A stretch of 64,000 bases of DNA, taken from assembly GCF_003851545.1 (NCBI RefSeq), contig NZ_BHVX01000003.1, forward strand, positions 1 through 64,000. Reading direction: 5' to 3'. Both the position numbers and the translations under genes were made by a program. This DNA comes from Ralstonia sp. SET104. GTDB lineage: Bacteria; Pseudomonadota; Gammaproteobacteria; Burkholderiales; Burkholderiaceae. The notes beneath the pieces were generated by a model. That model was given only the letters and a program-made list of their open reading frames with translations, was not told the origin of the DNA and searched no databases. How positions within the stretch are numbered: the first letter of the stretch is position 1; each line of letters opens with the position of its first letter. This document shows positions 28,143 to 36,346 of this stretch, in pieces.

Positions 28143-29411
28143 TCACTTGGCCGCGCTTGCGACCATGTCAGGCTTGCCCTCGTTGCCAGGGATATACGGG
28201 CTCCACGGCTTGGCGCGAATCACCGTCGGCGTCTTCCACACGATGTTGAACTGGCCATCGCCACGCACCTCGCCAATCATCACCGGCTTGCTCAGGTGAT
28301 GGTTGTTATTCATCACCAGCGTGAAGCCCGACGGTGCCTTGAACTGCTGGCCGTACATCGCTTGGCGCACCTTGTCCACGTCGGTGGTACCGGCCTTCTC
28401 GACGGCCTGCTTCCACATCATGATGCCGACGTAAGTCGCCTCCATCGGGTCGTTGGTCACGCGCTTGTCGCCGCCGGGCAGGTTGTTGGCCTTCACCCAG
28501 GCGGCCCACTTCTTCCTGAAATCGTCGTTCACCGGGTTCTTGACCGACATGAAGTAATTCCATGCCGCGAGCTGGCCAGCCAGCGGTTTCGTATCAATGC
28601 CGCGCAGTTCTTCCTCACCCACCGAGAACGCCACCACCGGCACGTCCTTGGCTTTCAGACCGGCGTTGCCGAGTTCCTTGTAGAACGGCACGTTCGAATC
28701 GCCGTTGATGGTGGAAATCACAGCCGTCTTGCCGCCCTGCGAGAACTTCTTGATATTGGCAACGATGGTCTGGTAATCGGAGTGGCCGAACGGCGTGTAG
28801 ACCTCTTCGATGTCGCTGTCCTTCACGCCCTTGCTGTGCAGGAACGCGCGCAGGATCTTGTTGGTCGTGCGCGGGTACACGTAGTCGGTGCCCAGCAGGA
28901 AGAAGCGCTTGGCAGCCCCGCCTTCCTTGCTCATCAGATATTCCACGGCCGGAATGGCTTGCTGGTTGGGCGCCGCACCCGTGTAGAAGACGTTCTTCGA
29001 CATCTCTTCGCCTTCGTACTGCACCGGGTAGAACAGCAGGCCGTTCAGCTCCTCATACACCGGCAGCACCGACTTGCGCGACACCGATGTCCAGCAGCCG
29101 AACGTGACGGCGACCTTGTCCTGCGTCAGCAGCCCGCGCGCCTTTTCGGCAAACAGCGGCCAATTCGATGCCGGATCCACCACCACCGGCTGCAGCTTGC
29201 GGCCCAGCACGCCGCCGCTCTTGTTGATCTCGTCGATCGTCATCAGCGCCACGTCTTTGAGCGACGTCTCGGAGATGGCCATCGTGCCCGACAGCGAGTG
29301 CAGGATGCCAACCTTGATCGGCTCTTTTGCCTGAGCAAACGCAAAATTCGACACGGACAACAATGCTGCAGCACCCACGGCTGACAGCTTCAACAGCGCA
29401 CGACGCTTCAT
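28143..29411 (-). CDS. urtA: urea ABC transporter substrate-binding protein UrtA
   Basis: A 422-residue periplasmic urea/short-amide binding protein. Residues 1-26 are a Tat/Sec-like signal (MKRRALLKLSAVGAAALLSVSNFAFA); the mature part opens EPIKVGILHSLSGTMAISE, the UrtA hallmark, and includes LNGLLFYPVQYEGEEMSKNV. AAGGAGC lies seven bases before the ATG at 29411. It is the first gene of urtABCDE and is preceded by a sigma-54 promoter with NtrC-like sites, so expression should rise under nitrogen shortage. A 105-base gap separates it from urtB, which may allow higher expression of the binding protein. Confidence 0.97.
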   Translation of the reverse strand: MKRRALLKLSAVGAAALLSVSNFAFAQAKEPIKVGILHSLSGTMAISETSLKDVALMTIDEINKSGGVLGRKLQPVVVDPASNWPLFAEKARGLLTQDKVAVTFGCWTSVSRKSVLPVYEELNGLLFYPVQYEGEEMSKNVFYTGAAPNQQAIPAVEYLMSKEGGAAKRFFLLGTDYVYPRTTNKILRAFLHSKGVKDSDIEEVYTPFGHSDYQTIVANIKKFSQGGKTAVISTINGDSNVPFYKELGNAGLKAKDVPVVAFSVGEEELRGIDTKPLAGQLAAWNYFMSVKNPVNDDFRKKWAAWVKANNLPGGDKRVTNDPMEATYVGIMMWKQAVEKAGTTDVDKVRQAMYGQQFKAPSGFTLVMNNNHHLSKPVMIGEVRGDGQFNIVWKTPTVIRAKPWSPYIPGNEGKPDMVASAAK

Positions 29412-29463
29412 TGCGGCTCCTTCGGTTTTGTTGATGGCGAGAACGACTCCCGAGGTCAAAATT

Positions 29464-29478
29464 GCAACTACCGTGCCA
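29464..29478 (-). promoter_or_regulatory. sigma-54 (-24/-12) promoter of urtABCDE
   Basis: On the minus strand the sequence reads TGGCACG-GTAG-TTGCA, an almost perfect match to the RpoN consensus TGGCACG-N4-TTGC. The -12 C falls at 29464, which predicts transcription from about 29452, 41 bases before the urtA ATG. Confidence 0.85.
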
Positions 29479-29506
29479 TCGTTTTTCGCTCGCTCGAAGG
29501 GAAATC

Positions 29507-29523
29507 CGCGCCAAAACGGTGCT
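29507..29523. promoter_or_regulatory. candidate NtrC site 1
   Basis: The core GCGCC-AAAAC-GGTGC matches the NtrC consensus GCACC-N5-GGTGC at nine of ten positions. It is centred about 63 bases upstream of the predicted urtA transcription start. Confidence 0.6.
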
Positions 29524-29559
29524 GAAAGCGCGCCAACTACGCGCATTTCTCTGCCACGA

Positions 29560-29576
29560 TGCGCACGCGTGGGGCA
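29560..29576. promoter_or_regulatory. candidate NtrC site 2
   Basis: TGCGCACGCGTGGGGCA matches TGCACC-N5-GGTGCA at nine of twelve positions. It is centred about 116 bases upstream of the predicted start and 53 bases (about five helical turns) from site 1, so both would lie on one face of the DNA. Confidence 0.45.
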
Positions 29577-29611
29577 CGCCCAAACAAGCACAAAACAACC
29601 GAAGTGCAAGC

Positions 29612-29643
29612 GCAAAAAGAAAGGCCGGCATTGCGCCGGCCCT
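29612..29643 (-). terminator. intrinsic terminator after the MaoC-type gene
   Basis: On the minus strand GGCCGGC-GCAAT-GCCGGCC is followed by TTTCTTTTT. It separates the acyl-CoA operon from the urtA promoter region. Confidence 0.85.
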
Positions 29644-29665
29644 TGGGTCATACGAGAAACGAGGC

Positions 29666-30145
29666 TCAGGAATAGCGCCGCGAGATCGATTCCGCCACGC
29701 AGACCGGGCGCTCCTGCCCTTCGCGTTCAATGGTGACGGCCCAGGTCAGTTGAGCGCCGGCCAATGCGGGGGCATTCGGCAGCGGCGGCAGCACTTCCAT
29801 CTCCAGCAGCGTCACGCGTGCACGCACGCGACTACCTACGGGCACCGGCGCCGTGAAGCGGACCTTGTTCAGCCCGTAGTTCACGCCCATCTTCACGTCA
29901 GACATCGCAATCGCGTTCGCCATCAGCATCGGCAGCAGCGACAGCGTCAGAAAGCCGTGTGCCACCGGCGCCCCGAACGGCGACTCACGCTTGGCGCGCT
30001 CCACATCCACGTGAATCCACTGATGATCGCCCGTGGCCTCGGCAAACAGGTTGACCTGCTGCTGCGTGATCTCGGTCCAGTCACTCACCGCAACTTCCTG
30101 GCCGACCAGTCCTTTCAGCTCGTCGAGCGATTCGATGATGCGCAT
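29666..30145 (-). CDS. MaoC-family (R)-specific enoyl-CoA hydratase-like protein
   Basis: A 159-residue hotdog-fold hydratase. The hydratase-2 motif is complete: FAEATGDHQWIHVDVERAKRESPFG...AHGFLTLSLLP (residues about 35-70), with catalytic Asp and His. Such enzymes hydrate 2-enoyl-CoA to (R)-3-hydroxyacyl-CoA, used in fatty-acid turnover or polyhydroxyalkanoate supply. GGAGAC lies before the ATG. It is the last gene of the minus-strand acyl-CoA operon, 36 bases after the second MaoC-type gene. Confidence 0.9.
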   Translation of the reverse strand: MRIIESLDELKGLVGQEVAVSDWTEITQQQVNLFAEATGDHQWIHVDVERAKRESPFGAPVAHGFLTLSLLPMLMANAIAMSDVKMGVNYGLNKVRFTAPVPVGSRVRARVTLLEMEVLPPLPNAPALAGAQLTWAVTIEREGQERPVCVAESISRRYS

Positions 30146-30181
30146 ATGGGTTGTCTCCTTGTTATTGTGCGACGACGTGCA

Positions 30182-30652
30182 TCAAGTCTTCGGGCGCCGG
30201 CCGAACAGGCCCATGCCCGTCACCGTGCAGACCAGCTCACCGCGCTGGTTATGCGCTTCCCAGCGGTTGATCGCTACGCCGCGATCCGGCTTCGACTGCG
30301 ACGGCTTGATCTCCATGCACGTGCTTGACACCGACAGCGTGTCGCCCGGATACACCGGCTTCATCCAGCGGATTTCGTCCACGCCCGGCGAGCCCATGCT
30401 GGCCGCCTTGCCCAGAAAGCCCGTCACCATCAGCCGCATCATGATCGAGCAGGTCATCCAGCCGCTCGAAATAATGCCGCCATAGATGCTCTGCTTGGCC
30501 GCTTCCTCGTCGATGTGGAAAGGCTGCGGATCATATTGCCGCGCAAAGGTCAGGATCTCTTCTTCGGTCACGGTGTACGTGCCCATCTGCAGCGTGCGGC
30601 CGACTTCGAAATCGTCGAAGTAAAAATCGTACGGTAGCGTTGCTTCTGCCAT
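30182..30652 (-). CDS. MaoC-like dehydratase domain protein
   Basis: A 156-residue hotdog protein. The motif [25 protein letters not shown]...[12 protein letters not shown] keeps the Asp-x4-His pair of MaoC hydratases. It is a separate subfamily from its neighbour, as the two share only the core motif; they might form a heterodimer or handle different chain types. ATG 30652 with GGAGCG upstream is chosen over a TTG at 30673. It lies 56 bases downstream of the smaller acyl-CoA dehydrogenase. Confidence 0.88.
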   Translation of the reverse strand: MAEATLPYDFYFDDFEVGRTLQMGTYTVTEEEILTFARQYDPQPFHIDEEAAKQSIYGGIISSGWMTCSIMMRLMVTGFLGKAASMGSPGVDEIRWMKPVYPGDTLSVSSTCMEIKPSQSKPDRGVAINRWEAHNQRGELVCTVTGMGLFGRRPKT

Positions 30653-30708
30653 GTCGTTCGCTCCAAAAGACAACGCCCCGCAGAGGTGCGGGGCGCCGAA
30701 GGTTGCTT

Positions 30709-31839
30709 TTACGCTGCGTCCTGGAAACCCGGCAGCGACGCGAAGCGTGCCAGGTGATGATCCACGTCGCCCAGCGTCGTGTTGATCATCGTCAGCCGCT
30801 TGAACATGTGCGCGGCCGGCAGCTCGTTCGTCACGCCCATGCCGCCGTGCAACTGCACCGCTTCCTGGCCGACATCACGCGCAGCCTGGCCGACACGTGC
30901 CTTGGCAGCCGACACGTAGCGGCGGCGTGCCTCGGCATCGCCATCCTCAAAGTGCGCAGCGGCCAGATACGTAATCGAACGCGCCTGCTCGCCATGAATG
31001 AACATGTCAACCATGCGATGCTGCAACGCCTGGAAACGCGCGATCGGCACACCAAACTGCTGACGCGTCTTGGTGTATTCCAGCGTCGCGGCATTCAGCG
31101 CATCGATCAGGCCGACGGCCTCGGCGCACAGCAACACGCAACCCAGGTCGGCCACGGCGTCGATGATTTCCCATGCGTCGCCAGCCGTGCCAAGCAAGGT
31201 GGCGGGGGCGTTATCGAAACGGATATCAGCGGCATGCAGGTTGTCGATCGTGCGGTAATCCTTGATCGTCAGACCCGCTGCGTCGCGGTCAACCACAAAC
31301 AGCGACAAGCCGGATGCATCACGCGCCTCGCCACCCGTGCGTGCCGAGACGATCAGCTTGTCGGCCTGCGCGCCGTGCACCACCACAGCTTTCTCACCGG
31401 TGAGCACCCAGCCGCTGCCTTGCTGTGCAGCGCGTGTGGTCACGTTGAAGAGTTCATAGCGCGATTGCGGCTCGCCAAAGGCGATGGCCAGCTTCACGGC
31501 GCCGCCGGCCACTTCTTCCAGCAGCGCATCCTGGCCGCCCGCGAGCTTGAGCGCCTGCGCGCCCAGCACGGTCGCCTGATACGGCTCCACCACCAGGCCG
31601 CGCCCCAGTTGCTGCATCACCACCAGCAGGTCCATCGCGCGGCCATCAAAGCCGCCCTGCGCTTCCGGCACCGGCAAGGCGGTCAGACCCAGCTCGGCAA
31701 TGCTGTCCCATGCGCTTTGCGACACGCCCTCGGGCGAGTACACGATCTTGTTGCGTGCCTCGAAGCCATAGTCCTTGTCGATGAAGCGGCGCACTGCATC
31801 GGCCAGTTGCTTCTGTTCGTCGGTGAACGAGAAATCCAT
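30709..31839 (-). CDS. acyl-CoA dehydrogenase (small/PimD-like partner)
   Basis: A 376-residue flavoprotein of the acyl-CoA dehydrogenase fold. The N-terminal helical domain starts [26 protein letters not shown]; the mid beta domain and C-terminal helical domain ([20 protein letters not shown]) follow. The substrate-loop motif 'TEP..GSD' of normal enzymes is absent: the middle reads [13 protein letters not shown], which suggests that it is the degenerate partner of a heterodimer. Paired genes of this layout include the PimC/PimD pimeloyl-CoA dehydrogenase. It begins 24 bases after the larger partner. Confidence 0.88.
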   Translation of the reverse strand: MDFSFTDEQKQLADAVRRFIDKDYGFEARNKIVYSPEGVSQSAWDSIAELGLTALPVPEAQGGFDGRAMDLLVVMQQLGRGLVVEPYQATVLGAQALKLAGGQDALLEEVAGGAVKLAIAFGEPQSRYELFNVTTRAAQQGSGWVLTGEKAVVVHGAQADKLIVSARTGGEARDASGLSLFVVDRDAAGLTIKDYRTIDNLHAADIRFDNAPATLLGTAGDAWEIIDAVADLGCVLLCAEAVGLIDALNAATLEYTKTRQQFGVPIARFQALQHRMVDMFIHGEQARSITYLAAAHFEDGDAEARRRYVSAAKARVGQAARDVGQEAVQLHGGMGVTNELPAAHMFKRLTMINTTLGDVDHHLARFASLPGFQDAA

Positions 31840-31863
31840 GTTTGTCTCCGTTATCCGTTCTGG

Positions 31864-33060
31864 TCAGACGCCAAGGATCATCTGCGAGATGATGTTGCGC
31901 TGGATCTCGTTCGACCCGCCGTAAATCGAGGTCTTGCGATAGTTGAAGTAGTACGGCGCGAGCGGCGCGGCATCGTTGTCGCCTGTCACCGCCTGCAGGG
32001 TCTCGCCTTCCAGGTAGCTCGGGTCGAACGGCTGGGCGTACGGGCCCACGGCCTCGACCATCAGCTCGGTCAGCATCTGCTGGATCTGCGTGCCCTTGAT
32101 CTTGAGCAGCGACGCCTCGGGACCGGGGCCCTTGCCAGCGTTCTCGCTCGACACCACGCGCAGTACCGTCATCTCCAGCGCCAGCAGTTCGATCTCCAGC
32201 GATGCCACCTTGGCGCCGAATACCGGGTCCTGCAGCAACGGCTTGCCGTTCTTCTGGTGCTGCAGCGCAACGCGCTTGAGGAACGCCAGCTCGCGCTTGG
32301 AGTTACCCACGCGTGCAATGCCGGTGCGCTCGTGGCCGAGCAGGTACTTGGCGTATGTCCAGCCGCGGTTCTCATCGCCGATGAGGTTTTCGACCGGCAC
32401 CTTCACGTTGTCGAAGAACACCTCGTTCACTTCATGCTCTTCGTCCAACATGATGATCGGGCGCACGGTGATGCCCGGCGTCTTCATGTCGATCAGCAGG
32501 AACGAGATGCCCTCCTGCTTCTTGGCGTCCGGGTCGGTGCGGACCAGGCAGAAGATCATGTCGGCGTGCTGGCCGAGCGTGGTCCAGGTCTTCTGGCCGT
32601 TGACGATGTAGTGATCGCCCTCACGCACTGCGCGCGTCTTGACCGAGGCGAGGTCGGAGCCAGAGCCCGGCTCGGAGTAACCCTGGCACCACCAGTCGGT
32701 GCAATCAACGATGCGCGGCAGGAAGTAGCGCTTCTGCGCTTCGTTGCCGTACTTCATGATGACGGGTGCGACCATGCTGACGCCGAACGGCAGCACGCCG
32801 GGCGCGCCAATCTGCGCACATTCTTCGTCCCAGATATGTTTTTGGATGGGGGACCAACCAGTGCCGCCCCACTCGACCGGCCAGTGCGGTACCGACCAGC
32901 CCTTGCCCGCGAGCGCCTTGTGCCAGCGAACGAAATCTTCGCGGTTCAGGCGGCGGTGGTTCAACACCTTGTCTTGAATGTCCTTGGGCAGATTGGCTTC
33001 CAGCCAGCCGCGGACTTCCTGGCGGAACGCATCATCGGCCGCCGAGTAGTTCAGATCCAT
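31864..33060 (-). CDS. acyl-CoA dehydrogenase (large/PimC-like partner)
   Basis: A 398-residue acyl-CoA dehydrogenase. The FAD/substrate motif CQGYSEPGSGSDLASVKTRA and YIVNGQKTWTTLGQHAD are intact, and the C-terminus ends in YGGSNEIQRNIISQMILGV, which carries the flavin-contacting NEIQRN. Together with the degenerate downstream partner it probably makes a heteromeric enzyme that desaturates acyl-CoA esters. ATG 33060 (MDLNYSAADDAFRQEV) is the family start. About 209 bases separate it from the DUF1178 gene upstream, with nothing recognisable in between. Confidence 0.92.
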   Translation of the reverse strand: MDLNYSAADDAFRQEVRGWLEANLPKDIQDKVLNHRRLNREDFVRWHKALAGKGWSVPHWPVEWGGTGWSPIQKHIWDEECAQIGAPGVLPFGVSMVAPVIMKYGNEAQKRYFLPRIVDCTDWWCQGYSEPGSGSDLASVKTRAVREGDHYIVNGQKTWTTLGQHADMIFCLVRTDPDAKKQEGISFLLIDMKTPGITVRPIIMLDEEHEVNEVFFDNVKVPVENLIGDENRGWTYAKYLLGHERTGIARVGNSKRELAFLKRVALQHQKNGKPLLQDPVFGAKVASLEIELLALEMTVLRVVSSENAGKGPGPEASLLKIKGTQIQQMLTELMVEAVGPYAQPFDPSYLEGETLQAVTGDNDAAPLAPYYFNYRKTSIYGGSNEIQRNIISQMILGV

Positions 33061-33269
33061 GCCTGTCTCCTGTGGTTGGCGCTCCGCCGTGGCAAATCGG
33101 CGAAGCACATTCTGTCGGACCGGCGCGGACCTGCGAGCCTGCCCACGATCCTGGTGCGCGCCCCGATCTTGGCCTGGCGATGCTCGCCGTACACCTGTAC
33201 GGCTTCGCTTCTCAGTCCAACCTCGAGTCGCTCGCTACGGATCGTCAGCGGGCTCTGGGATCGGGGCAG

Positions 33270-33734
33270 CTAGTGCACGGGCTGCTTGAGCGCGTCGGGC
33301 ACCAGCAGCGGCATCACGTCGATGCCTTCCTCTGCCAGCTCCTGCGCTTGCTCCCGAGACGTTGTCCCGCGAATGCCCCGCTCCGGCGCCTCGTTGTAGT
33401 GCATGCGGCGCGCCTCTTCTGCAAACCGTTCGCCAACGTCCTCGGTGTTTGCCAGAACGTGGCGTACAGCTTTCAGGTAAAGCTGTTGCAGGGCTGCTGC
33501 GGGCGCTCCGCCCTCGCCTTCGGCTGCCTTGGCGGCACCGCTCTTCTGGGCGGTCTCCGCACGTGAGGACGACAGATTCAGGCGCGGCGCACTCGGCAAG
33601 CGCTCAACCTCGTTGTGACCGCAAACCGGGCACGTCAACAGCCCGCGTTCTTGCTGCGATTGCAAATCGGCATCGGAGCCGAACCAGCCTTCGAAGCGGT
33701 GGTCATTGGCACAGCGGAGGTCCAGCACTTTCAT
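33270..33734 (-). CDS. DUF1178 family protein
   Basis: A 154-residue protein beginning MKVLDLRCANDHRFEGWFGS, with CxxH/CxxC-like residues (Cys8; CPVCGH near residue 35) that form a probable zinc ribbon, and an acidic C-terminal helix (GIRGTTSREQAQELAEEGIDVMPLL). This is the DUF1178 family; its function is unknown. It is the first gene after a promoter/operator region and may head the acyl-CoA operon, though the 209-base gap to the dehydrogenase leaves that open. Confidence 0.9.
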   Translation of the reverse strand: MKVLDLRCANDHRFEGWFGSDADLQSQQERGLLTCPVCGHNEVERLPSAPRLNLSSSRAETAQKSGAAKAAEGEGGAPAAALQQLYLKAVRHVLANTEDVGERFAEEARRMHYNEAPERGIRGTTSREQAQELAEEGIDVMPLLVPDALKQPVH

Positions 33735-33757
33735 GATCGGTCCAGCGCATGGGGATG

Positions 33758-33786
33758 AGTGTATCCCCGATTCGAAAATTTGTGAA
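33758..33786 (-). promoter_or_regulatory. sigma-70-type promoter of the DUF1178/acyl-CoA operon
   Basis: On the minus strand TTCACA (33786-33781), 17-base spacer, TACACT (33763-33758). It predicts a start near 33751, 17 bases before the DUF1178 ATG. The -35 box overlaps the inverted repeat at 33782-33819. Confidence 0.6.
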
Positions 33787-33819
33787 CGATCGTGCTAATT
33801 TTTTCGCACGATCGTTCAC
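33782..33819. promoter_or_regulatory. perfect 14-bp inverted repeat, probable TetR-type operator
   Basis: GTGAACGATCGTGC and its exact complement GCACGATCGTTCAC, separated by 10 bases (TAATTTTTTC). Each arm contains its own palindrome ACGATCGT, so a tandem or large dimeric repressor could bind. It overlaps the -35 region, as expected for repression. Betaproteobacterial fatty-acid genes are known to be controlled by TetR regulators with palindromic operators; a specific match is from memory and unverified. Confidence 0.65.
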
Positions 33820-33870
33820 TAAGGTAGTGACAGCAGGAAAACAGCGTGGTCAAACGACAATACAAGAGGC

Positions 33871-34482
33871 TCAGGCTGCACCTGGCGTCCATGCACCCGA
33901 CAGAATCTTCTCGAGCCAGAACGTGCCGATGATGGTCTTCACATCGGAAATCCTGCCCTCGCGCACCCAGTCGATCAACTGAGCCGCCGGCGTGACGAAG
34001 GTCTCGAGAAATTCGCCTTCATCGAGCATTGCCTCGCCCTCCTTAAGATCGCGCGCGAGATAGATATCGATGAACTCGGTGGAATACGAAATAACCGGGT
34101 GGATGCGTGTGAGGTGGTCCCAGCGCTCGGCAGTGTAGCCAGTTTCCTCTTGCAACTCGCGCTTACCGCATGTGAGCGCACCCTCCTGCGGGTCGAGCTT
34201 GCCGGCCGGGAATTCGATCATCACCTTGCCGACTGGATAGCGGAACTGACGCTCCATCAGAACGGTGCCATCGTCAAACAGCGGGATCATCATCACCGCG
34301 CCCGGATGGATCAGATATTCGCGGCTGGCATTGCGGCCGTCCGGCAGGCGAACGATGTCCTGTTTGAGCGTGAGGAACTTGCCTTGGTGCATCAATGCGG
34401 ATGCGACCTGAGTCTCGCGCAGACCAGCGTCCGGGTCCTGCGTCGTGTCAGGGGTGGCGTTCAGCGGAGTGTGATCGGACAT
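33871..34482 (-). CDS. Nudix hydrolase, ADP-ribose pyrophosphatase type
   Basis: A 203-residue Nudix enzyme. The Nudix box is complete: G-x5-E-x7-REL-x-EE-x-G in GKLDPQEGALTCGKRELQEETGY (residues about 94-116, quoted in part). The preceding VMMIPLFDDGTVLMERQFRYP and the ISYSTEFIDIYLA strand match the ADP-ribose pyrophosphatase (NudF) group, which splits ADP-ribose into AMP and ribose 5-phosphate. It is cytosolic and Mg-dependent. It lies 44 bases downstream of the DUF2818 gene at the end of the nuo run and may be co-transcribed with it. Confidence 0.9.
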   Translation of the reverse strand: MSDHTPLNATPDTTQDPDAGLRETQVASALMHQGKFLTLKQDIVRLPDGRNASREYLIHPGAVMMIPLFDDGTVLMERQFRYPVGKVMIEFPAGKLDPQEGALTCGKRELQEETGYTAERWDHLTRIHPVISYSTEFIDIYLARDLKEGEAMLDEGEFLETFVTPAAQLIDWVREGRISDVKTIIGTFWLEKILSGAWTPGAA

Positions 34483-34526
34483 GGCGCTCTCTCATGCCGA
34501 GACAGCGAGAACCTGCCCGGCGGGAA

Positions 34527-34841
34527 TTAACGGGAATCGCGGGGGTGACGAACCAGGTATTGCCACGTAAAGCCGGGAAACGCGAACACGAGCATCAGAC
34601 AAGCGGTAATCGCGTAAAACTGCCAGCCTTGCGGAAAAGCATTGCCTTGGCTCGATTCGATACCGAAGCCGATCAGCCCTACCACAACGTACATGGCGAT
34701 CAGTTCGGTGCCGCGCAGCCAGAACGGCTTGCGCGGCCAGCGTACCGGCACCAGGGCCAGCACGCGTTGGTTGACGAACGGGAGGTTGGCACAGATCAGT
34801 GCCAACACGATGACAAACAGACCGCCCGTCGATGTGCTCAT
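34527..34841 (-). CDS. DUF2818 family small membrane protein
   Basis: A 104-residue protein with three hydrophobic segments (about residues 5-22, 45-64 and 78-96). It is recognised as DUF2818, a family found directly after nuoN in Burkholderiales. The role is unknown; position suggests an accessory or assembly role for the NADH dehydrogenase, which is inference. It begins 13 bases after nuoN. Confidence 0.88.
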   Translation of the reverse strand: MSTSTGGLFVIVLALICANLPFVNQRVLALVPVRWPRKPFWLRGTELIAMYVVVGLIGFGIESSQGNAFPQGWQFYAITACLMLVFAFPGFTWQYLVRHPRDSR

Positions 34842-34854
34842 AGCGCTTGGCAGA

Positions 34855-36330
34855 TTACGAAGCCAGCGTCAGGCGGATCGCCTGGTAGCACATGGCCATC
34901 AGGCCGGCCGGGAAAATACCCAGCAGCAGCACCAGCAGGCCGTTGATCGACAGCAGGGAACGCAGTCCGAAAGTGGCTTCCACCGGGCCTTCGTCGGCCG
35001 GTGCGTCGAAGTATATGACCTTGATAACGCGCAGGTAGTAGAACGCACCCACCAGCGAGAACAGTACCGCCACGATGGCCAGCCACGGCATGCCCGCATC
35101 GACCACCGCGCCCAACACCGACAGCTTGGCGTAGAAACCAACGGTGGGCGGCAAACCTGCCAACGACATCATGATGAACAGCATCAGCAGCGCAAACCAC
35201 GGACTCTTCTTCGACAAGCCCTTCAGGTCAGCAATCTCTTCTGCCTCATAGCCCTTGCGGGACAGCAGCAGAATCATGCCGAAGGCGCCCACTGTAGTGA
35301 GCACATAGGTGATGGCGTAGAACATTGATGCGCTGTAGGCCTGAGCCGTCAGGTCCGGCTTGCCGGAACTCACACCCGACACCATGCCCAACAGCAGAAA
35401 GCCCATATGCGAGACCGTCGAATAGCCCAGCAGACGCTTGAAATTGGTCTGCACCACGCCGGTGATGTTGCCCACCGCCAGCGAAACAACGGCCAGTACG
35501 ATAAGCATGTTCTGCCAGTCAAATGCCAGCGGCAGCAGGCCTTCCACCAGAATGCGCAGCGTCATCGCAAATGCGGCCACCTTCGGCGCGCCGGCAATCA
35601 GCAGCGTCACCGCAGTCGGCGAACCTTGATAGACGTCAGGCACCCACATATGGAACGGCGCCACGCCGAGCTTGAACGCAAGACCCGCAACGATAAACAC
35701 CACGCCGAACACGAGGATCGTCTTGTTGACTTCGCCATTCTTGATGGCGTCGAACACCTTGCCCAGTTCCAGCGTGCCGGTGGCACCGTACAGCATCGAC
35801 ATACCGTACAACAGCAGGCCCGATGCCAAGGCACCCAGAATGAAATACTTCATCGCCGATTCGGACGACACGTTCGAGCGGCGGCGCAATGCAACCAGCG
35901 TGTACGAGGCCAACGACAGCAGTTCCAGGCCCAGATACAGCACCAGAAAGTTGTTGCCCGTGATCATCACCACTTGGCCGCCCAGCGTAAACAAGGCGAA
36001 CATGTAGAACTCACCTGCATACATGTCGCGGTCAGCCAGGTAGCGACGCGTATAGACCAGCGTGGCGAATAGCGCCAGAGAACAGAACGACGACAACACA
36101 TTGGCCATCGGATCGATCACGGCCATGTTGCCGAAAACGTAGTGCGTTTCACCGGACGCTGCATTCAGCCCGAACCAGACGGTCAGCACCAGAGTGATCA
36201 CCAGCGACACCGGATAGGCGACACTGCTGCGGTTGCTGCCGCGCGCCAGATCAATCCAGTTGACGGCACCAATGCCTAGCGCGAGAAAAATGATTGGGGC
36301 AACAGCCGCAATGGAGGGGGACGATTGCAT
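34855..36330 (-). CDS. nuoN: NADH-quinone oxidoreductase subunit N
   Basis: A 491-residue antiporter-like proton-pumping membrane subunit (about 14 helices) of complex I. The conserved core LGLELLSLASYTLVALRRR (TM5 region with the key Glu) and lysines in LLGYSTVSHMGF and SKKSPWFALLML are present. It is the last of the fourteen nuo genes and follows nuoM by 16 bases. Confidence 0.97.
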   Translation of the reverse strand: MQSSPSIAAVAPIIFLALGIGAVNWIDLARGSNRSSVAYPVSLVITLVLTVWFGLNAASGETHYVFGNMAVIDPMANVLSSFCSLALFATLVYTRRYLADRDMYAGEFYMFALFTLGGQVVMITGNNFLVLYLGLELLSLASYTLVALRRRSNVSSESAMKYFILGALASGLLLYGMSMLYGATGTLELGKVFDAIKNGEVNKTILVFGVVFIVAGLAFKLGVAPFHMWVPDVYQGSPTAVTLLIAGAPKVAAFAMTLRILVEGLLPLAFDWQNMLIVLAVVSLAVGNITGVVQTNFKRLLGYSTVSHMGFLLLGMVSGVSSGKPDLTAQAYSASMFYAITYVLTTVGAFGMILLLSRKGYEAEEIADLKGLSKKSPWFALLMLFIMMSLAGLPPTVGFYAKLSVLGAVVDAGMPWLAIVAVLFSLVGAFYYLRVIKVIYFDAPADEGPVEATFGLRSLLSINGLLVLLLGIFPAGLMAMCYQAIRLTLAS

Positions 36331-36346
36331 AGTTTCTTCTCGCTGC

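Noticed and set aside
30640-33273. Very long open frame on the plus strand, antisense to the two acyl-CoA dehydrogenases
   Set aside because: High third-position G+C in the real genes keeps the antisense frame open. The translation has no coherent domain, and the sense strand encodes full-length enzymes with intact motifs.
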